From the NCBI GenBank assembly GCA_017395935.1, contig JAFQNL010000032.1:1-36642 (forward strand): a stretch of DNA of 36,642 nucleotides, written 5' to 3'. This DNA is from Oscillospiraceae bacterium. GTDB lineage: Bacteria > Bacillota > Clostridia > Oscillospirales > Oscillospiraceae. Position numbers and translations under genes: made by a program. Positions 1-7,564 of this stretch are shown here, piece by piece. The notes beneath the pieces are model-generated. The model did not search any database, was not told the DNA's origin, and saw nothing but the letters and a program-made list of their open reading frames with translations. Each line of letters begins with the position of its first letter. The first letter of the stretch is position 1.

Positions 1-40
1 CTTAGGAGGCGTGTGCTCTATCCAACTGAGCTACTGCGAC
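1..40 (-). tRNA. tRNA-Arg (anticodon CCT), cut by window start
   Basis: On the minus strand, positions 40 to 1 read as the first half of a tRNA: acceptor strand GTCGCAG, TA, D-arm GCTC...GAGC, a 5-nt anticodon strand CACGC and the anticodon loop CTCCTAA, giving anticodon CCT (arginine, AGG codons). The variable loop, T-arm and 3' acceptor strand lie outside the window. A transcript from the promoter at 220-248 would read into this gene, so the tRNA seems to be made from a longer precursor. Confidence 0.9.
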
Positions 41-49
41 ACGGCTAAT

Positions 50-215
50 TTATATGATTAAGCCCGAAGAAACGCGAGCTTGAATCCTGTAGGAAGGGTT
101 TGAGCGGGGGACCCTCGATCCCGCTGAGATACAAAGGCATATACGATGCCATTCAAACCTATGGCCGTTTTCCGTTTGGGGCAAGGAGAACGTGAAGCCG
201 CCCTCCTTGCCTGAG
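50..215 (-). ncRNA. candidate structured leader or ncRNA before tRNA-Arg
   Basis: There is no convincing reading frame between the promoter at 220-248 and tRNA-Arg, but several inverted repeats are packed together. Pairs seen (plus coordinates) are 180-188 with 203-211 (9 bp), 97-103 with 153-159 (7 bp) enclosing 104-108/120-124 and 136-140/146-150, which makes a three-way junction, and 56-63 with 78-86 (bulged). The enclosed junction looks like a folded RNA rather than chance. I do not recognise the class: it lacks tmRNA, SRP, 6S and T-box landmarks. It could be a free ncRNA processed from the tRNA precursor, or a leader. Confidence 0.4.
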
Positions 216-219
216 GAGT

Positions 220-248
220 ATTATACCCGTAAGAGGAGGAAAATGCAA
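220..248 (-). promoter_or_regulatory. promoter for structured RNA / tRNA-Arg
   Basis: The minus strand reads TTGCAT, 17-nt spacer, TATAAT (-35 at 243-248, -10 at 220-225). Transcription would begin near 213, about 170 nt before the tRNA. Confidence 0.75.
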
Positions 249-253
249 GCAAC

Positions 254-1000
254 TCAATCCAGCGAACGCAGGATGGAACTGGCGGCCCGAACAGCTTCTG
301 AGTCAGTCTCCCAGAGCTGATACTCGTCGAAACCGGGCAGGCCCATACTGACGTCCTGCCGGCGAAAGCGCATGGCGCTGTCCTTGATCCGCTTGCCTGA
401 CATATGAAAAGCCCGGATGCCGGTGGTCTCGGCCAGTGCCCGGAGATTGCCGGGCCCTACTCCGGCGCCTGCCAGAATCTCGGTCCTGCCGGCGCTCTGG
501 CTGACCAGCTGCTTCAGCAGTGTCCGGCCCTCCCAGGCGGAGTTCTTCTGACCGCTGGTGAGAATGGTACTCACACCCAGAGAGATGGCCTCCTCCAGTG
601 TCCGGAACGGGTCCCGGCACATATCAAAGGCCCGATGGAGGGCCAGCGTGGTGGTGCCGATGGCCGAGCGGATCCGCTCCATAGCGGCCAGATCCAGATG
701 ACCGTCGGGGGTGAGCATACCGGTGACAATGGCGTCCACACCCAGCGCGGCATACTCGGCGGCCTCATCGGCCATCTGCTCCAGCTCGTAACGGTCATAG
801 CAGAAGTCGCCAAACCGGGGCCGGAGAAGGACACGGATCTTTAGGTCGGTATGGTACCGGACCTGCTTTGCCAGGTGGAGACCGGGGGTAGTGCCGCCAA
901 TGAGCAGATTGGAACAGAGCTCTACCCGGTCCGCGCCACCCAGCTGGGCGTTGACGGCCGAGGAGACAGAGCCAACACAGACTTCCAGAACAGCTGCCAT
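254..1000 (-). CDS. cutC: CutC family copper homeostasis protein
   Basis: A 248-residue protein of the CutC TIM-barrel family. It begins MAAVLEVCVGS and carries the family motifs GGADRVELCSNL, GGTTPG, LRPRFGDF, LHRAFDM, LTSGQ and AGAGV. CutC was named from copper tolerance in E. coli, but its biochemical role remains unclear, so the function is by family only. The start at 1000 is chosen because an AGAAAGGACG ribosome site sits about 8-15 nt upstream and homologues start at this methionine; the frame is open 24 codons further but without a ribosome site. It is transcribed divergently from typA. A CsoR-type copper sensor lies far away in the same window, and there is no visible link. Confidence 0.9.
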   Translation of the reverse strand: MAAVLEVCVGSVSSAVNAQLGGADRVELCSNLLIGGTTPGLHLAKQVRYHTDLKIRVLLRPRFGDFCYDRYELEQMADEAAEYAALGVDAIVTGMLTPDGHLDLAAMERIRSAIGTTTLALHRAFDMCRDPFRTLEEAISLGVSTILTSGQKNSAWEGRTLLKQLVSQSAGRTEILAGAGVGPGNLRALAETTGIRAFHMSGKRIKDSAMRFRRQDVSMGLPGFDEYQLWETDSEAVRAASSILRSLD

Positions 1001-1043
1001 AGTACGATCGTCCTTTCTTTCCGCAAAGAGTCCCTTTGACCTG

Positions 1044-1072
1044 ATTTTATCAGCTTTCCTTCGGAAAAGCAA
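1044..1072 (-). promoter_or_regulatory. cutC promoter
   Basis: The minus strand reads TTGCTT, 17 nt, TAAAAT (-35 at 1067-1072, -10 at 1044-1049). Just upstream lies an exact tandem repeat AAATGGCA/AAATGGCA (1075-1090), a possible but unproven regulator site. Confidence 0.65.
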
Positions 1073-1160
1073 CCAAATGGCAAAATGGCAAAAAGCTTGG
1101 GAAGAGAGGGGGGATGTTTTACTGAAAGTGCTGATTTTGAAACAAAGTGTGGAAAAATGG

Positions 1161-1188
1161 TTGCCATTGGCGATGAACGGACTATAAT
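1161..1188 (+). promoter_or_regulatory. typA promoter
   Basis: TTGCCA (1161-1166), 16-nt spacer, TATAAT (1183-1188). The transcript would start near 1195, giving a leader of about 48 nt with AGAGGAGG at 1226-1232 before the ATG. Confidence 0.75.
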
Positions 1189-1242
1189 GTATATGTGATT
1201 TTTTGGCTCTTTTTATGAGAAAACAGAGGAGGCATCTCCATT

Positions 1243-3075
1243 ATGCAGCAGAACAAGCTGAGAAACGTCGCTATTATCGCTCACGTTGACCACGGCAAGA
1301 CCACCCTGGTGGACGCACTGCTCCAGCAGAGCGGTGTCTATCGCGACAATCAGGAAGTGGTAGAGCGTGTCATGGACTCCGGCGATCTGGAGCGGGAGCG
1401 CGGCATTACGATTATGGCGAAGAATACCGCCGTTACCTACGGCGATACCAAAATCAATATTATCGACACCCCGGGCCACGCCGACTTTGGCGGTGAGGTG
1501 GAGCGGATTCTGAAGATGGTCAACGGCGTTATCCTGCTGGTAGACGCTGCCGAGGGCCCCATGCCCCAGACCCGCTTTGTTCTCTCCCGGGCCCTGGAAC
1601 TGGGCCACCGGGTTATCGTAGTGGTCAATAAGGTAGACCGCCCTGACCAGCGGGTTCATGAGGTCATCGACGAGGTGCTGGAGCTGCTGATGGATCTGGA
1701 TGCTACCGACGAGCAGCTGGATTCCCCCATGCTCTTCTGCTCCGGCCGGGCCGGCACCGCTTCTTACTCTCCCGACGTGGCCGGTACCGATCTGAAGCCT
1801 CTGTTCGAGACCATTCTGGAGTATATCCCCGCTCCTGAGGTGGAGCTGGAAGCTCCCTTCCAGATGCTGGTCTCCTCCATCGACTACAACGAGTTTGTGG
1901 GCCGGATCGCTGTGGGCCGGATCGAGCGGGGTACCATTCGCCAGAATCAGGAAATCGTGGTCTGCAACTACCACGACAAGAGCAAGGTCTCCAAGAAGAT
2001 GAAGGCTACCGCTCTCTTCCAGTTTGACGGCCTGTCCCGTGTTCCTGCCGAGATGCAGGAGGCCGGCAACATCATCGCCCTGTCCGGTATCGGCGATATT
2101 ACCATCGGCGACACCATCTGTGCCCCTGACTGCGTGGAGCCTCTGAGCTTCGTTCAGATCTCCGCACCGACCATGGAGATGACCTTCTCGGTCAATGACT
2201 CTCCCTTTGCCGGCAAGGATGGCAAATATGTCACCAGCCGGAATATCCGGGACCGGCTCTTCCGGGAGACACTGAAGGACGTTTCCCTCCGGATCAGCGA
2301 ACTGGAGACGGCCACCGACTCCTTCAATGTGGCCGGCCGTGGCGAGATGCACCTGTCCATCCTCATTGAGACCATGCGCCGGGAAGGCTATGAGTTCCAG
2401 GTCTCTCCTCCCCGTGTCCTCTTCCAGGAGATCGATGGCGTCAAGTGCGAGCCCATCGAGCGGTTGGTGCTGGATGTGCCCGCTGAATATGTGGGTGCCG
2501 CCATTGAGGCGCTGGGCACCCGCAAGGGCGAGATGGTGGACATGAACCCGGTAGGCAACCGGATGAAGGTGGAGTTCCTGATCCCCTCCCGCGGCCTCTT
2601 CGGCTATCGGAACGAGTTCCTCACTGCTACCAAGGGCGAGGGTATTATGACCTCTGTCTTTGACTCCTATGCGCCCTATAAGGGTGACCTCCAGCGCCGG
2701 AATACCGGCTCTCTTATCTCCTATGAGACGGGCGAAGCAGTGGCCTACGGCCTCTTTAACGCTCAGGAGCGGGGCGCTCTGTTTATTGGCGCCGGCACTC
2801 CCGTCTATGAGGGCATGGTAGTGGGTGTCTCTCCCAAGATTGAGGATATCACCGTCAATGTCTGCAAGAAAAAGCAGCTGACCAATATGCGTGCTGCCGG
2901 CTCTGATGAGGCGCTGCGTCTGGTGCCGCCTCGCCAGATGAGTCTGGAGCAGTGCCTGGAATTCCTGGCCGACGACGAGGTGCTGGAAGTTACGCCTCAT
3001 AACCTTCGCCTGCGTAAGCGGATCCTGAATCACGAACTGCGTATGAAGGCGCTGAAGGGCCATAAGAATAAGTGA
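1243..3075 (+). CDS. typA: TypA/BipA translational GTPase
   Basis: A full-length 610-residue member of the TypA/BipA family, a ribosome-binding GTPase related to EF-G and linked to stress adaptation and large-subunit assembly. GTPase motifs are visible in order: P-loop AHVDHGKT (13-20), switch I RERGITI (51-57), DTPGH (75-79) and NKVD (129-132). Domain II, EF-G-like domains III and V, and the TypA-specific C-terminal domain with the basic tail [13 protein letters not shown] follow. The start has a strong ribosome site (AGAGGAGG, 1226-1232). It is a single-gene unit with its own promoter and terminator. Confidence 0.97.
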   Translation: MQQNKLRNVAIIAHVDHGKTTLVDALLQQSGVYRDNQEVVERVMDSGDLERERGITIMAKNTAVTYGDTKINIIDTPGHADFGGEVERILKMVNGVILLVDAAEGPMPQTRFVLSRALELGHRVIVVVNKVDRPDQRVHEVIDEVLELLMDLDATDEQLDSPMLFCSGRAGTASYSPDVAGTDLKPLFETILEYIPAPEVELEAPFQMLVSSIDYNEFVGRIAVGRIERGTIRQNQEIVVCNYHDKSKVSKKMKATALFQFDGLSRVPAEMQEAGNIIALSGIGDITIGDTICAPDCVEPLSFVQISAPTMEMTFSVNDSPFAGKDGKYVTSRNIRDRLFRETLKDVSLRISELETATDSFNVAGRGEMHLSILIETMRREGYEFQVSPPRVLFQEIDGVKCEPIERLVLDVPAEYVGAAIEALGTRKGEMVDMNPVGNRMKVEFLIPSRGLFGYRNEFLTATKGEGIMTSVFDSYAPYKGDLQRRNTGSLISYETGEAVAYGLFNAQERGALFIGAGTPVYEGMVVGVSPKIEDITVNVCKKKQLTNMRAAGSDEALRLVPPRQMSLEQCLEFLADDEVLEVTPHNLRLRKRILNHELRMKALKGHKNK

Positions 3076-3086
3076 TGACCCCTTTG

Positions 3087-3120
3087 CCGGTCCGGAGCAC
3101 TCCGGACCGGCTCTTCTTTT
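3087..3120 (+). terminator. typA intrinsic terminator
   Basis: An 11-bp perfect stem (CCGGTCCGGAG 3087-3097 with 3100-3110) with a tight apex is followed by CTCTTCTTTT. Confidence 0.85.
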
Positions 3121-3195
3121 GCAAAGAAGAGGGCGGCTGTTCACAGACTGTTCCCAATCCCTTTGCAATTTCTTCATCCTTTCCTCCGGACAAGG

Positions 3196-3204
3196 TGATA
3201 TACT
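3196..3204 (+). promoter_or_regulatory. extended -10 promoter of sRNA-A
   Basis: TGATATACT forms an extended -10 element (TGn plus TATACT 3199-3204). No good -35 is seen, which an extended -10 can tolerate. The same arrangement (TGCTATAAT) precedes sRNA-B at 20989. Confidence 0.55.
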
Positions 3205-3206
3205 TC

Positions 3207-3307
3207 CTATTGTCAGGAAACAAGGATCAAATAAACTTCTCTCTCTTTTCTTTCTCTTTTTCTCTTTCAAAACAGGAAGCACCGGCTTTGCCGGTGCTTT
3301 TTGTTTG
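3207..3307 (+). ncRNA. sRNA-A: candidate small RNA with conserved 5' box
   Basis: A non-coding interval of about 95 nt with its own extended -10 and intrinsic terminator (stem 3277-3286 with 3290-3299, then a T run). Right after the -10 lies CTATTGTCAGGAAACAA (3207-3223), which recurs exactly at 21000-21016 in the same position relative to a second promoter. A C/U-only tract follows (about 3238-3268). TTGT...ACAA could form a short hairpin with CAGGAA in the loop, and CAGGAA recurs at 3273-3278. The C/U tract could pair with A/G-rich ribosome sites, and the loops with GGA resemble CsrA-binding sites; both are hypotheses. It sits between typA and the convergent uracil permease gene. Confidence 0.5.
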
Positions 3308-3325
3308 CTGCGGGAGGGCGGACAG

Positions 3326-3357
3326 GAAAAAGCCCCTTCCGCAGAGCGGAAGGGGCT
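3326..3357 (-). terminator. uraA terminator
   Basis: On the minus strand a 12-bp perfect stem (3346-3357 with 3331-3342, loop of 3) is followed by TTTTT. Confidence 0.85.
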
Positions 3358-3379
3358 GAGGAAAGCAGAGAGAAAAGCC

Positions 3380-4702
3380 TTACTGCTCGGCGTCGAACTG
3401 ATAGTCGTTGCCGGGGAGAATGGCGTTGAGCAGGATGCCGGAGAGAGAGGCGATGGCCAGACCGGACAGAGTGATCTGGGTACCGGCAACCATAAAGCTG
3501 ATGCCGCCGGCGGCGCTGAAGTTGAAGCCCAGAGCGCAGACCAGAATGACAGCAGCGATGATCAGATTGCGGCTCTTGGTGAAGTCCACCTTGTGCTCAA
3601 CCACGTTGCGCACGCCGATGGCGGAGATCATGCCGTAGAGGATCAGGGAGACACCGCCGATAATGGCAGAGGGAACAGAGCGAACCAGCTCGGCAAAAGC
3701 GGGGAAGAAGGACAGAATCACAGCGACCACAGCGGCAATGCGAACCACGGCGGGATCATAGACCCGGCTCAGAGCCAGAACGCCAGTGTTCTCGCCGTAG
3801 GTAGTGTTGGCAGGGCCACCGAAGAGAGCGGCGAAGATGGTAGCGATACCGTCGCCAAGCAGGGTGCGGTGGAGACCGGGATCCTTGATAAAGTTCTTCT
3901 CTACGGTAGCGCCAATGGCAGAGACGTCGCCCACGTGCTCCATCATGGTAGCCAGAGCCAGGGGAGCGATGGTCAGGATGGCGCTGATATCAAACTTGGC
4001 GAAGTTGGAGGTGCTCAGGGGGATGGCCACAATGCCGCCCACCAGACCCTGATCCAGGGTGGCCTGTACACCGGAGAAGTCCACGTTGCCGGTAACCACG
4101 GCCACCACATAGGAGACCAGAATGCCCAGCATAATGGGGATGATCTTGATCATGCCGCGACCCCAGATGTTGCAGATAATAACGGTGAAGAGAGCAACCA
4201 GAGCCAGAGGCCAGTTGGTCTCGCAGTTGGAGATTGCGGAGGGAGCCAGGATAAGGCCGATGGAGATAATAATGGGACCGGTGACAACGGGGGGAAAGAA
4301 GCGCATGACCCGGGCAGCGCCCACAGCCTTGACCAGACCTGCCACGATCAGATACAGCAGGCCGGCCACGACCACGCCGCCGCAGGCATAGGGAAGCATC
4401 TCAGTGTTGGGCTGGCCGTCTACCAGAGGAGCCACAGCGGCATAGCCGCCCAGGAAGGCGAAGGAGGAGCCCAGGAAGGCAGGGATCTGACCCTTGGTCA
4501 TAAAGTGGAAGATCAGAGTGCCCAGACCTGCCATGAGCAGGGTGGTGGAAACGCTGAGACCGGTCAGCAGGGGAACCAGCACGGTGGCGCCGAACATGGC
4601 AAAAGTGTGCTGCAGGCCCAGCAGGAACATCTTGCCGGTACCCAGCTGCCGGGCGTCGTAGATGGGAGCGTCAGTGTTTTCGCTCTTGATGTTGAATTTC
4701 AT
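3380..4702 (-). CDS. uraA: uracil permease, NCS2 family
   Basis: A 440-residue polytopic membrane protein of the nucleobase:cation symporter-2 family, importing uracil (possibly xanthine) with protons. The diagnostic QHTFAMFGATVLVPLLTG in the first membrane segment is typical of UraA/PyrP, and GPANTTYGENTG in the middle carries the substrate-binding region of NCS2 carriers. About 12-14 hydrophobic helices fill the length, which is normal for the family. The ribosome site AAAGGATCG lies about 9 nt upstream of the ATG. It is monocistronic with its own promoter and terminator. Substrate preference for uracil over xanthine is inferred from motif similarity. Confidence 0.92.
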   Translation of the reverse strand: MKFNIKSENTDAPIYDARQLGTGKMFLLGLQHTFAMFGATVLVPLLTGLSVSTTLLMAGLGTLIFHFMTKGQIPAFLGSSFAFLGGYAAVAPLVDGQPNTEMLPYACGGVVVAGLLYLIVAGLVKAVGAARVMRFFPPVVTGPIIISIGLILAPSAISNCETNWPLALVALFTVIICNIWGRGMIKIIPIMLGILVSYVVAVVTGNVDFSGVQATLDQGLVGGIVAIPLSTSNFAKFDISAILTIAPLALATMMEHVGDVSAIGATVEKNFIKDPGLHRTLLGDGIATIFAALFGGPANTTYGENTGVLALSRVYDPAVVRIAAVVAVILSFFPAFAELVRSVPSAIIGGVSLILYGMISAIGVRNVVEHKVDFTKSRNLIIAAVILVCALGFNFSAAGGISFMVAGTQITLSGLAIASLSGILLNAILPGNDYQFDAEQ

Positions 4703-4764
4703 TTCTGCGATCCTTTCTTTCTTTTCTCAGTCATATTTGGAATGGACAAAGGCCAATCCTGTAT

Positions 4765-4792
4765 ATTTTACTCCTGAGAAAAAGAAAGTCAA
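4765..4792 (-). promoter_or_regulatory. uraA promoter
   Basis: The minus strand reads TTGACT (4787-4792), 16 nt, TAAAAT (4765-4770). The leader of about 55 nt has no convincing PyrR attenuator or terminator. Confidence 0.75.
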
Positions 4793-4834
4793 TGGGCGAA
4801 GCGCAACATTTTATAGCAGGATCTGACTATGATT

Positions 4835-6205
4835 TTAGAGAACCAATGTGCCGCTCTCGTCCTCCAGCAGCAGAAGCAGCCTCTGCTCTGAACCGTCGGC
4901 GGCGCTGATATAGCTGATTACCCGCTCTCCCTCTTCGTTTCGGCAGACAAACTCCCAGCAGAGCACTTCCTCTTCGCCCCGGCTGGGGATGAGAGCCAGC
5001 CGACTCTCCAGCACCTCCAGGCGGGAGGAGACGGCTTGTTCAGCCTGGACGCGGGAAATTCGGGGCTGCGGAAGGGAGCGGTCCCGGTGGTTGGCCAGAT
5101 ATCCGTGGCCTTCAAAGGCGAGGGGAGCGCCGTCGGCCAATGAGACAGAGACCTTGACCAGATCGGTGTAGCAGCGCACATCCTCCGGCTGGTCCTCTTC
5201 CTCATAGTGATAGTTGACGGTGAGAATGTTTCGCCGGATCTGATAGTAGCTCTCCTCCATATCCTCGTAACCCATTCTCTCCAGCAGCTCGTCTGCGGCC
5301 TCCATTCCCTCTTCCAGAGAGAGTCGGCGCTCGGAGGGGGTGCCCTCGGTCACAAAGCAGAGAAGATGCCCGCCCTGCCGGGTGAGATAGACCGTGCAGC
5401 GGCCAAGCGCCGCCTGACAGGAGAAGACATAGCAGGGCAGGTCGCCCTCTACCGTTCCTTCAAAGGAGAAGGCCTTGCCCTCCAGCAGCCCGGCCAGCCG
5501 ACGCTCGGCCTGCTCACGGCTCAGCTCCGGCTCACCTTCCAGCATGGCCGGCGCTTTCCCGCTCAGATGCTGGGAAAAGGGACCGTCGTAGATCAGACTG
5601 GGCAGCTGGGGAAACTCAGCCTCTACCAGAGAAAAACCGTCTGCCGGGAGGGCCTCCCCCTGGCTGACCTGATCCAGCCGGGCTTCGGCGGACTCCAGAT
5701 CGCCGATGGAGAAATTGCCCTCCAGCAGCCTGAGCTCCAGCTCTTCCAGCTGGCCGGAGAGGGTCCGGGCGGCCTGAGAGAGCTCCAGCCAGTTGGTCTG
5801 CTCCTGCTCCTGATAGATTCCCTGATGCCCGGCCGAGCGGGAGAGGGCCAGAGCGTAGTCGCCCACGGTGGAGAGAAAGCTGGCCGTCTGCTCCAACTGG
5901 ATGTGAGCAAGGGGGAGCTGAGCCAGCGCCATCTGGCCGGTTTGGCTCTGGGCGTAGACCTCGCCGCAGAGAGAGCAGAGCATGGAGGAGGTAGTGACGT
6001 AGCGGCCTTTCTGCAGAGCGGTATCCATTTTATCCAGACTGGTAGTCAGCTGGGAGAAGGCCCGGGCATAGCTGTTGGAGACCGCCCGGCGCAGCTGGAG
6101 ATTCTCGCCTTCAGAGCGAAGGGCGGCCAGCCCCAGCAGCAGGATCAGGGCGGTAAGATAACTGACGAGGCGGATTCTGCCCCGGCGGGTAGAGATGGAA
6201 AACAT
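4835..6205 (-). CDS. ypeB: spore germination protein YpeB
   Basis: A 456-residue protein of the YpeB family, which in Bacillus localises and stabilises the cortex-lytic enzyme SleB in the spore inner membrane region. An N-terminal membrane anchor (about residues 12-30) precedes a helical region with LGQLPL-like and VGDYALALSRSAG motifs (around residue 95-125). The C-terminal half carries PepSY-like repeats ending with ESRLALIPSRGEEEVLCWEF, a very typical YpeB block. Length matches the family. The start has AGGAAGGAG upstream. Unusually, no sleB gene is adjacent: the next gene upstream is divergent and the next downstream is the uracil permease. No clear sporulation sigma promoter was recognised. 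Confidence 0.88.
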   Translation of the reverse strand: MFSISTRRGRIRLVSYLTALILLLGLAALRSEGENLQLRRAVSNSYARAFSQLTTSLDKMDTALQKGRYVTTSSMLCSLCGEVYAQSQTGQMALAQLPLAHIQLEQTASFLSTVGDYALALSRSAGHQGIYQEQEQTNWLELSQAARTLSGQLEELELRLLEGNFSIGDLESAEARLDQVSQGEALPADGFSLVEAEFPQLPSLIYDGPFSQHLSGKAPAMLEGEPELSREQAERRLAGLLEGKAFSFEGTVEGDLPCYVFSCQAALGRCTVYLTRQGGHLLCFVTEGTPSERRLSLEEGMEAADELLERMGYEDMEESYYQIRRNILTVNYHYEEEDQPEDVRCYTDLVKVSVSLADGAPLAFEGHGYLANHRDRSLPQPRISRVQAEQAVSSRLEVLESRLALIPSRGEEEVLCWEFVCRNEEGERVISYISAADGSEQRLLLLLEDESGTLVL

Positions 6206-6297
6206 GGGAGATCGGCTCCTTCCTGAACTGGAAATGGAGTTAGTTTTGCCCGGAGGAAGAAATCTATACCCGAAAGCGGGGAATGAGCACGGCGCAG

Positions 6298-6326
6298 TTG
6301 CCTTTTTTCTTCAAAACAGGTACAAT
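6298..6326 (+). promoter_or_regulatory. promoter of thioredoxin reductase-thioredoxin operon
   Basis: TTGCCT (6298-6303), 17 nt, TACAAT (6321-6326), giving a leader of about 25 nt. Confidence 0.75.
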
Positions 6327-6357
6327 AGACAGGAACAGTCAGGAAAGGAGATCTCCT

Positions 6358-7227
6358 ATGGACGGTACGTATGATATTCTGATCATTGGCGGCGGACCTG
6401 CCGGCCTGTCGGCGGCAGTGGCTGCCCGGGGCCGGGGCAGGAGTTGTCTGGTCATCTCTAATCCCCGGGAGGACAACCCGCTGAGCAAGGCGCCGCTGGT
6501 GGATAACTATCTGGGACTGCCCGGGCTGACCGGAGCTGAGATGATGGAGACCTTCCACAGCCACGCCCGGCAAATGGGGGCCCACTTCCGCTCCGGGCGG
6601 GTGCTCAGCGCCATGGATATGGGGACTTCCTTTTTCCTTACCATAGGCGAGGAGGTGGCAGAGGGCCGGAAGATCATTTTGGCTCCCGGCATCCAGCGCG
6701 GGGTGAAATACCCGGGCGAGGAGGCTCTGCTGGGACGGGGTGTCAGTTACTGCGCCAGCTGTGACGGGATGCTCTACCGGCAGAAGGAGGTCATCGTGGT
6801 GGGAAGAGCCAAGGACGCGCCCCACGAGGCCAATTTTCTCCACGGGATCGGCTGCAAGGTAAGCTATGTGAGTCCCGGAAAGCCGGAAGCGCTGATGGCA
6901 GAGATCCCGTGGATCAAGGCCGGAAACCTTCGGGTGCTGGGTCAGGACCGGGTGACCGGTCTGCTGGCCGACGGCCGGGAGCTGCCTTGTCAGGGACTCT
7001 TTATCCTCCGGGACACCATCGCTCCCAACGACCTCTTCCCCGGTCTGGCACTGGAAGAGGGACATATTCAGGTTAATCGCCGGATGGAAACCAACCTCGC
7101 CGGCGTCTACGCTGCCGGTGACTGCACCGGAAAACCCCTTCAGATCTCCAAAGCGGTGGGAGAAGGGCTGATCGCAGGCCAGTCCGCCGCCGAGGCGCTG
7201 GAAGCAGAAGACAAAGAAAGGAAGTAA
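6358..7227 (+). CDS. thioredoxin reductase-like flavoprotein, probably ferredoxin-dependent (FFTR type)
   Basis: A 289-residue flavoprotein. The FAD site GGGPAG (11-16), the redox-active CASC (132-135, in YCASCDGM) and the C-terminal YAAGDC (251-256) are typical of low-molecular-weight thioredoxin reductases. The NADPH half is not: where TrxB has GGGDSA, this protein has GRAKDAPHEA (149-158), and the HRRxxxR motif is replaced by VSPGKPEAL. This is the pattern described for the ferredoxin-dependent flavin thioredoxin reductases of clostridia, which take electrons from ferredoxin instead of NADPH. Assignment to that class is inference. The start uses AGGAAAGGAG at 6341-6350. Thioredoxin follows after 5 nt, so the two are surely co-transcribed. 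Confidence 0.82.
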   Translation: MDGTYDILIIGGGPAGLSAAVAARGRGRSCLVISNPREDNPLSKAPLVDNYLGLPGLTGAEMMETFHSHARQMGAHFRSGRVLSAMDMGTSFFLTIGEEVAEGRKIILAPGIQRGVKYPGEEALLGRGVSYCASCDGMLYRQKEVIVVGRAKDAPHEANFLHGIGCKVSYVSPGKPEALMAEIPWIKAGNLRVLGQDRVTGLLADGRELPCQGLFILRDTIAPNDLFPGLALEEGHIQVNRRMETNLAGVYAAGDCTGKPLQISKAVGEGLIAGQSAAEALEAEDKERK

Positions 7228-7232
7228 GGATC

Positions 7233-7553
7233 ATGGCAGAAGTCATCCATTTCAGCAAAGCAGGTTTTGAGCAGGCAGTGGCCGCCGGCAAGCCGGTCAT
7301 TGTTGATTTCTGGGCCACTTGGTGCGGCCCCTGCAGAATGATTGCCCCCGCCATTGAAAAGCTGGCCGCCGAATACGGCAGCGATGTGGTGATCGGCAAG
7401 GTGGACGTGGATCAGGAGGGCCTGCTGGCCCAGCAGTTCGGTATTATGAGCATTCCCTGCGTAGTCGCGATTCAAGGCGGCCGGGAGGTCAAGCGGATCG
7501 TGGGCGCTCGTCCCTATGGTGACTATGCCGCTCTGGCTCAGAGCCTGAAGTAA
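7233..7553 (+). CDS. trxA: thioredoxin
   Basis: A 106-residue single-domain thioredoxin with the canonical WCGPC active site (in FWATWCGPCRM, about residues 28-38), VDVDQ and the cis-proline loop. The residue after the cis-proline is Cys (MSIPC) rather than the usual Thr, placing a third cysteine beside the active site. It is translated 5 nt downstream of the flavoprotein reductase, which is almost certainly its reductant. GGAAGTAAGGA at 7220-7230 supplies the ribosome site. It would reduce protein disulfides in the cytoplasm. Confidence 0.95.
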   Translation: MAEVIHFSKAGFEQAVAAGKPVIVDFWATWCGPCRMIAPAIEKLAAEYGSDVVIGKVDVDQEGLLAQQFGIMSIPCVVAIQGGREVKRIVGARPYGDYAALAQSLK

Positions 7554-7564
7554 GGAGCGATACA

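Noticed and set aside
41-219. tmRNA, 6S RNA, SRP RNA or T-box at the same place
   Set aside because: No tRNA-like ends or tag frame, no SRP GGAA loop core, no long closing stem of 6S, no T-box sequence.
58-252. Short minus-strand frame of 64 codons ahead of tRNA-Arg
   Set aside because: Its TTG start overlaps the promoter -35 and there is no ribosome site; the packed inverted repeats fit an RNA better.
1213-3489. A 758-codon open frame on the minus strand opposite typA
   Set aside because: It mirrors typA codon for codon and runs over the typA terminator and sRNA-A. It has no ribosome site or recognisable domain; it is a by-product of high-GC codon use.
4703-4765. PyrR attenuator before the uracil permease
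   Set aside because: The leader is only about 55 nt, lacks a terminator and lacks a PyrR anti-antiterminator sequence.
3119-4777. A 552-codon open frame on the plus strand opposite the uracil permease
   Set aside because: Low-complexity Gly/Asp/His-rich translation typical of an antisense frame, spanning two terminators.
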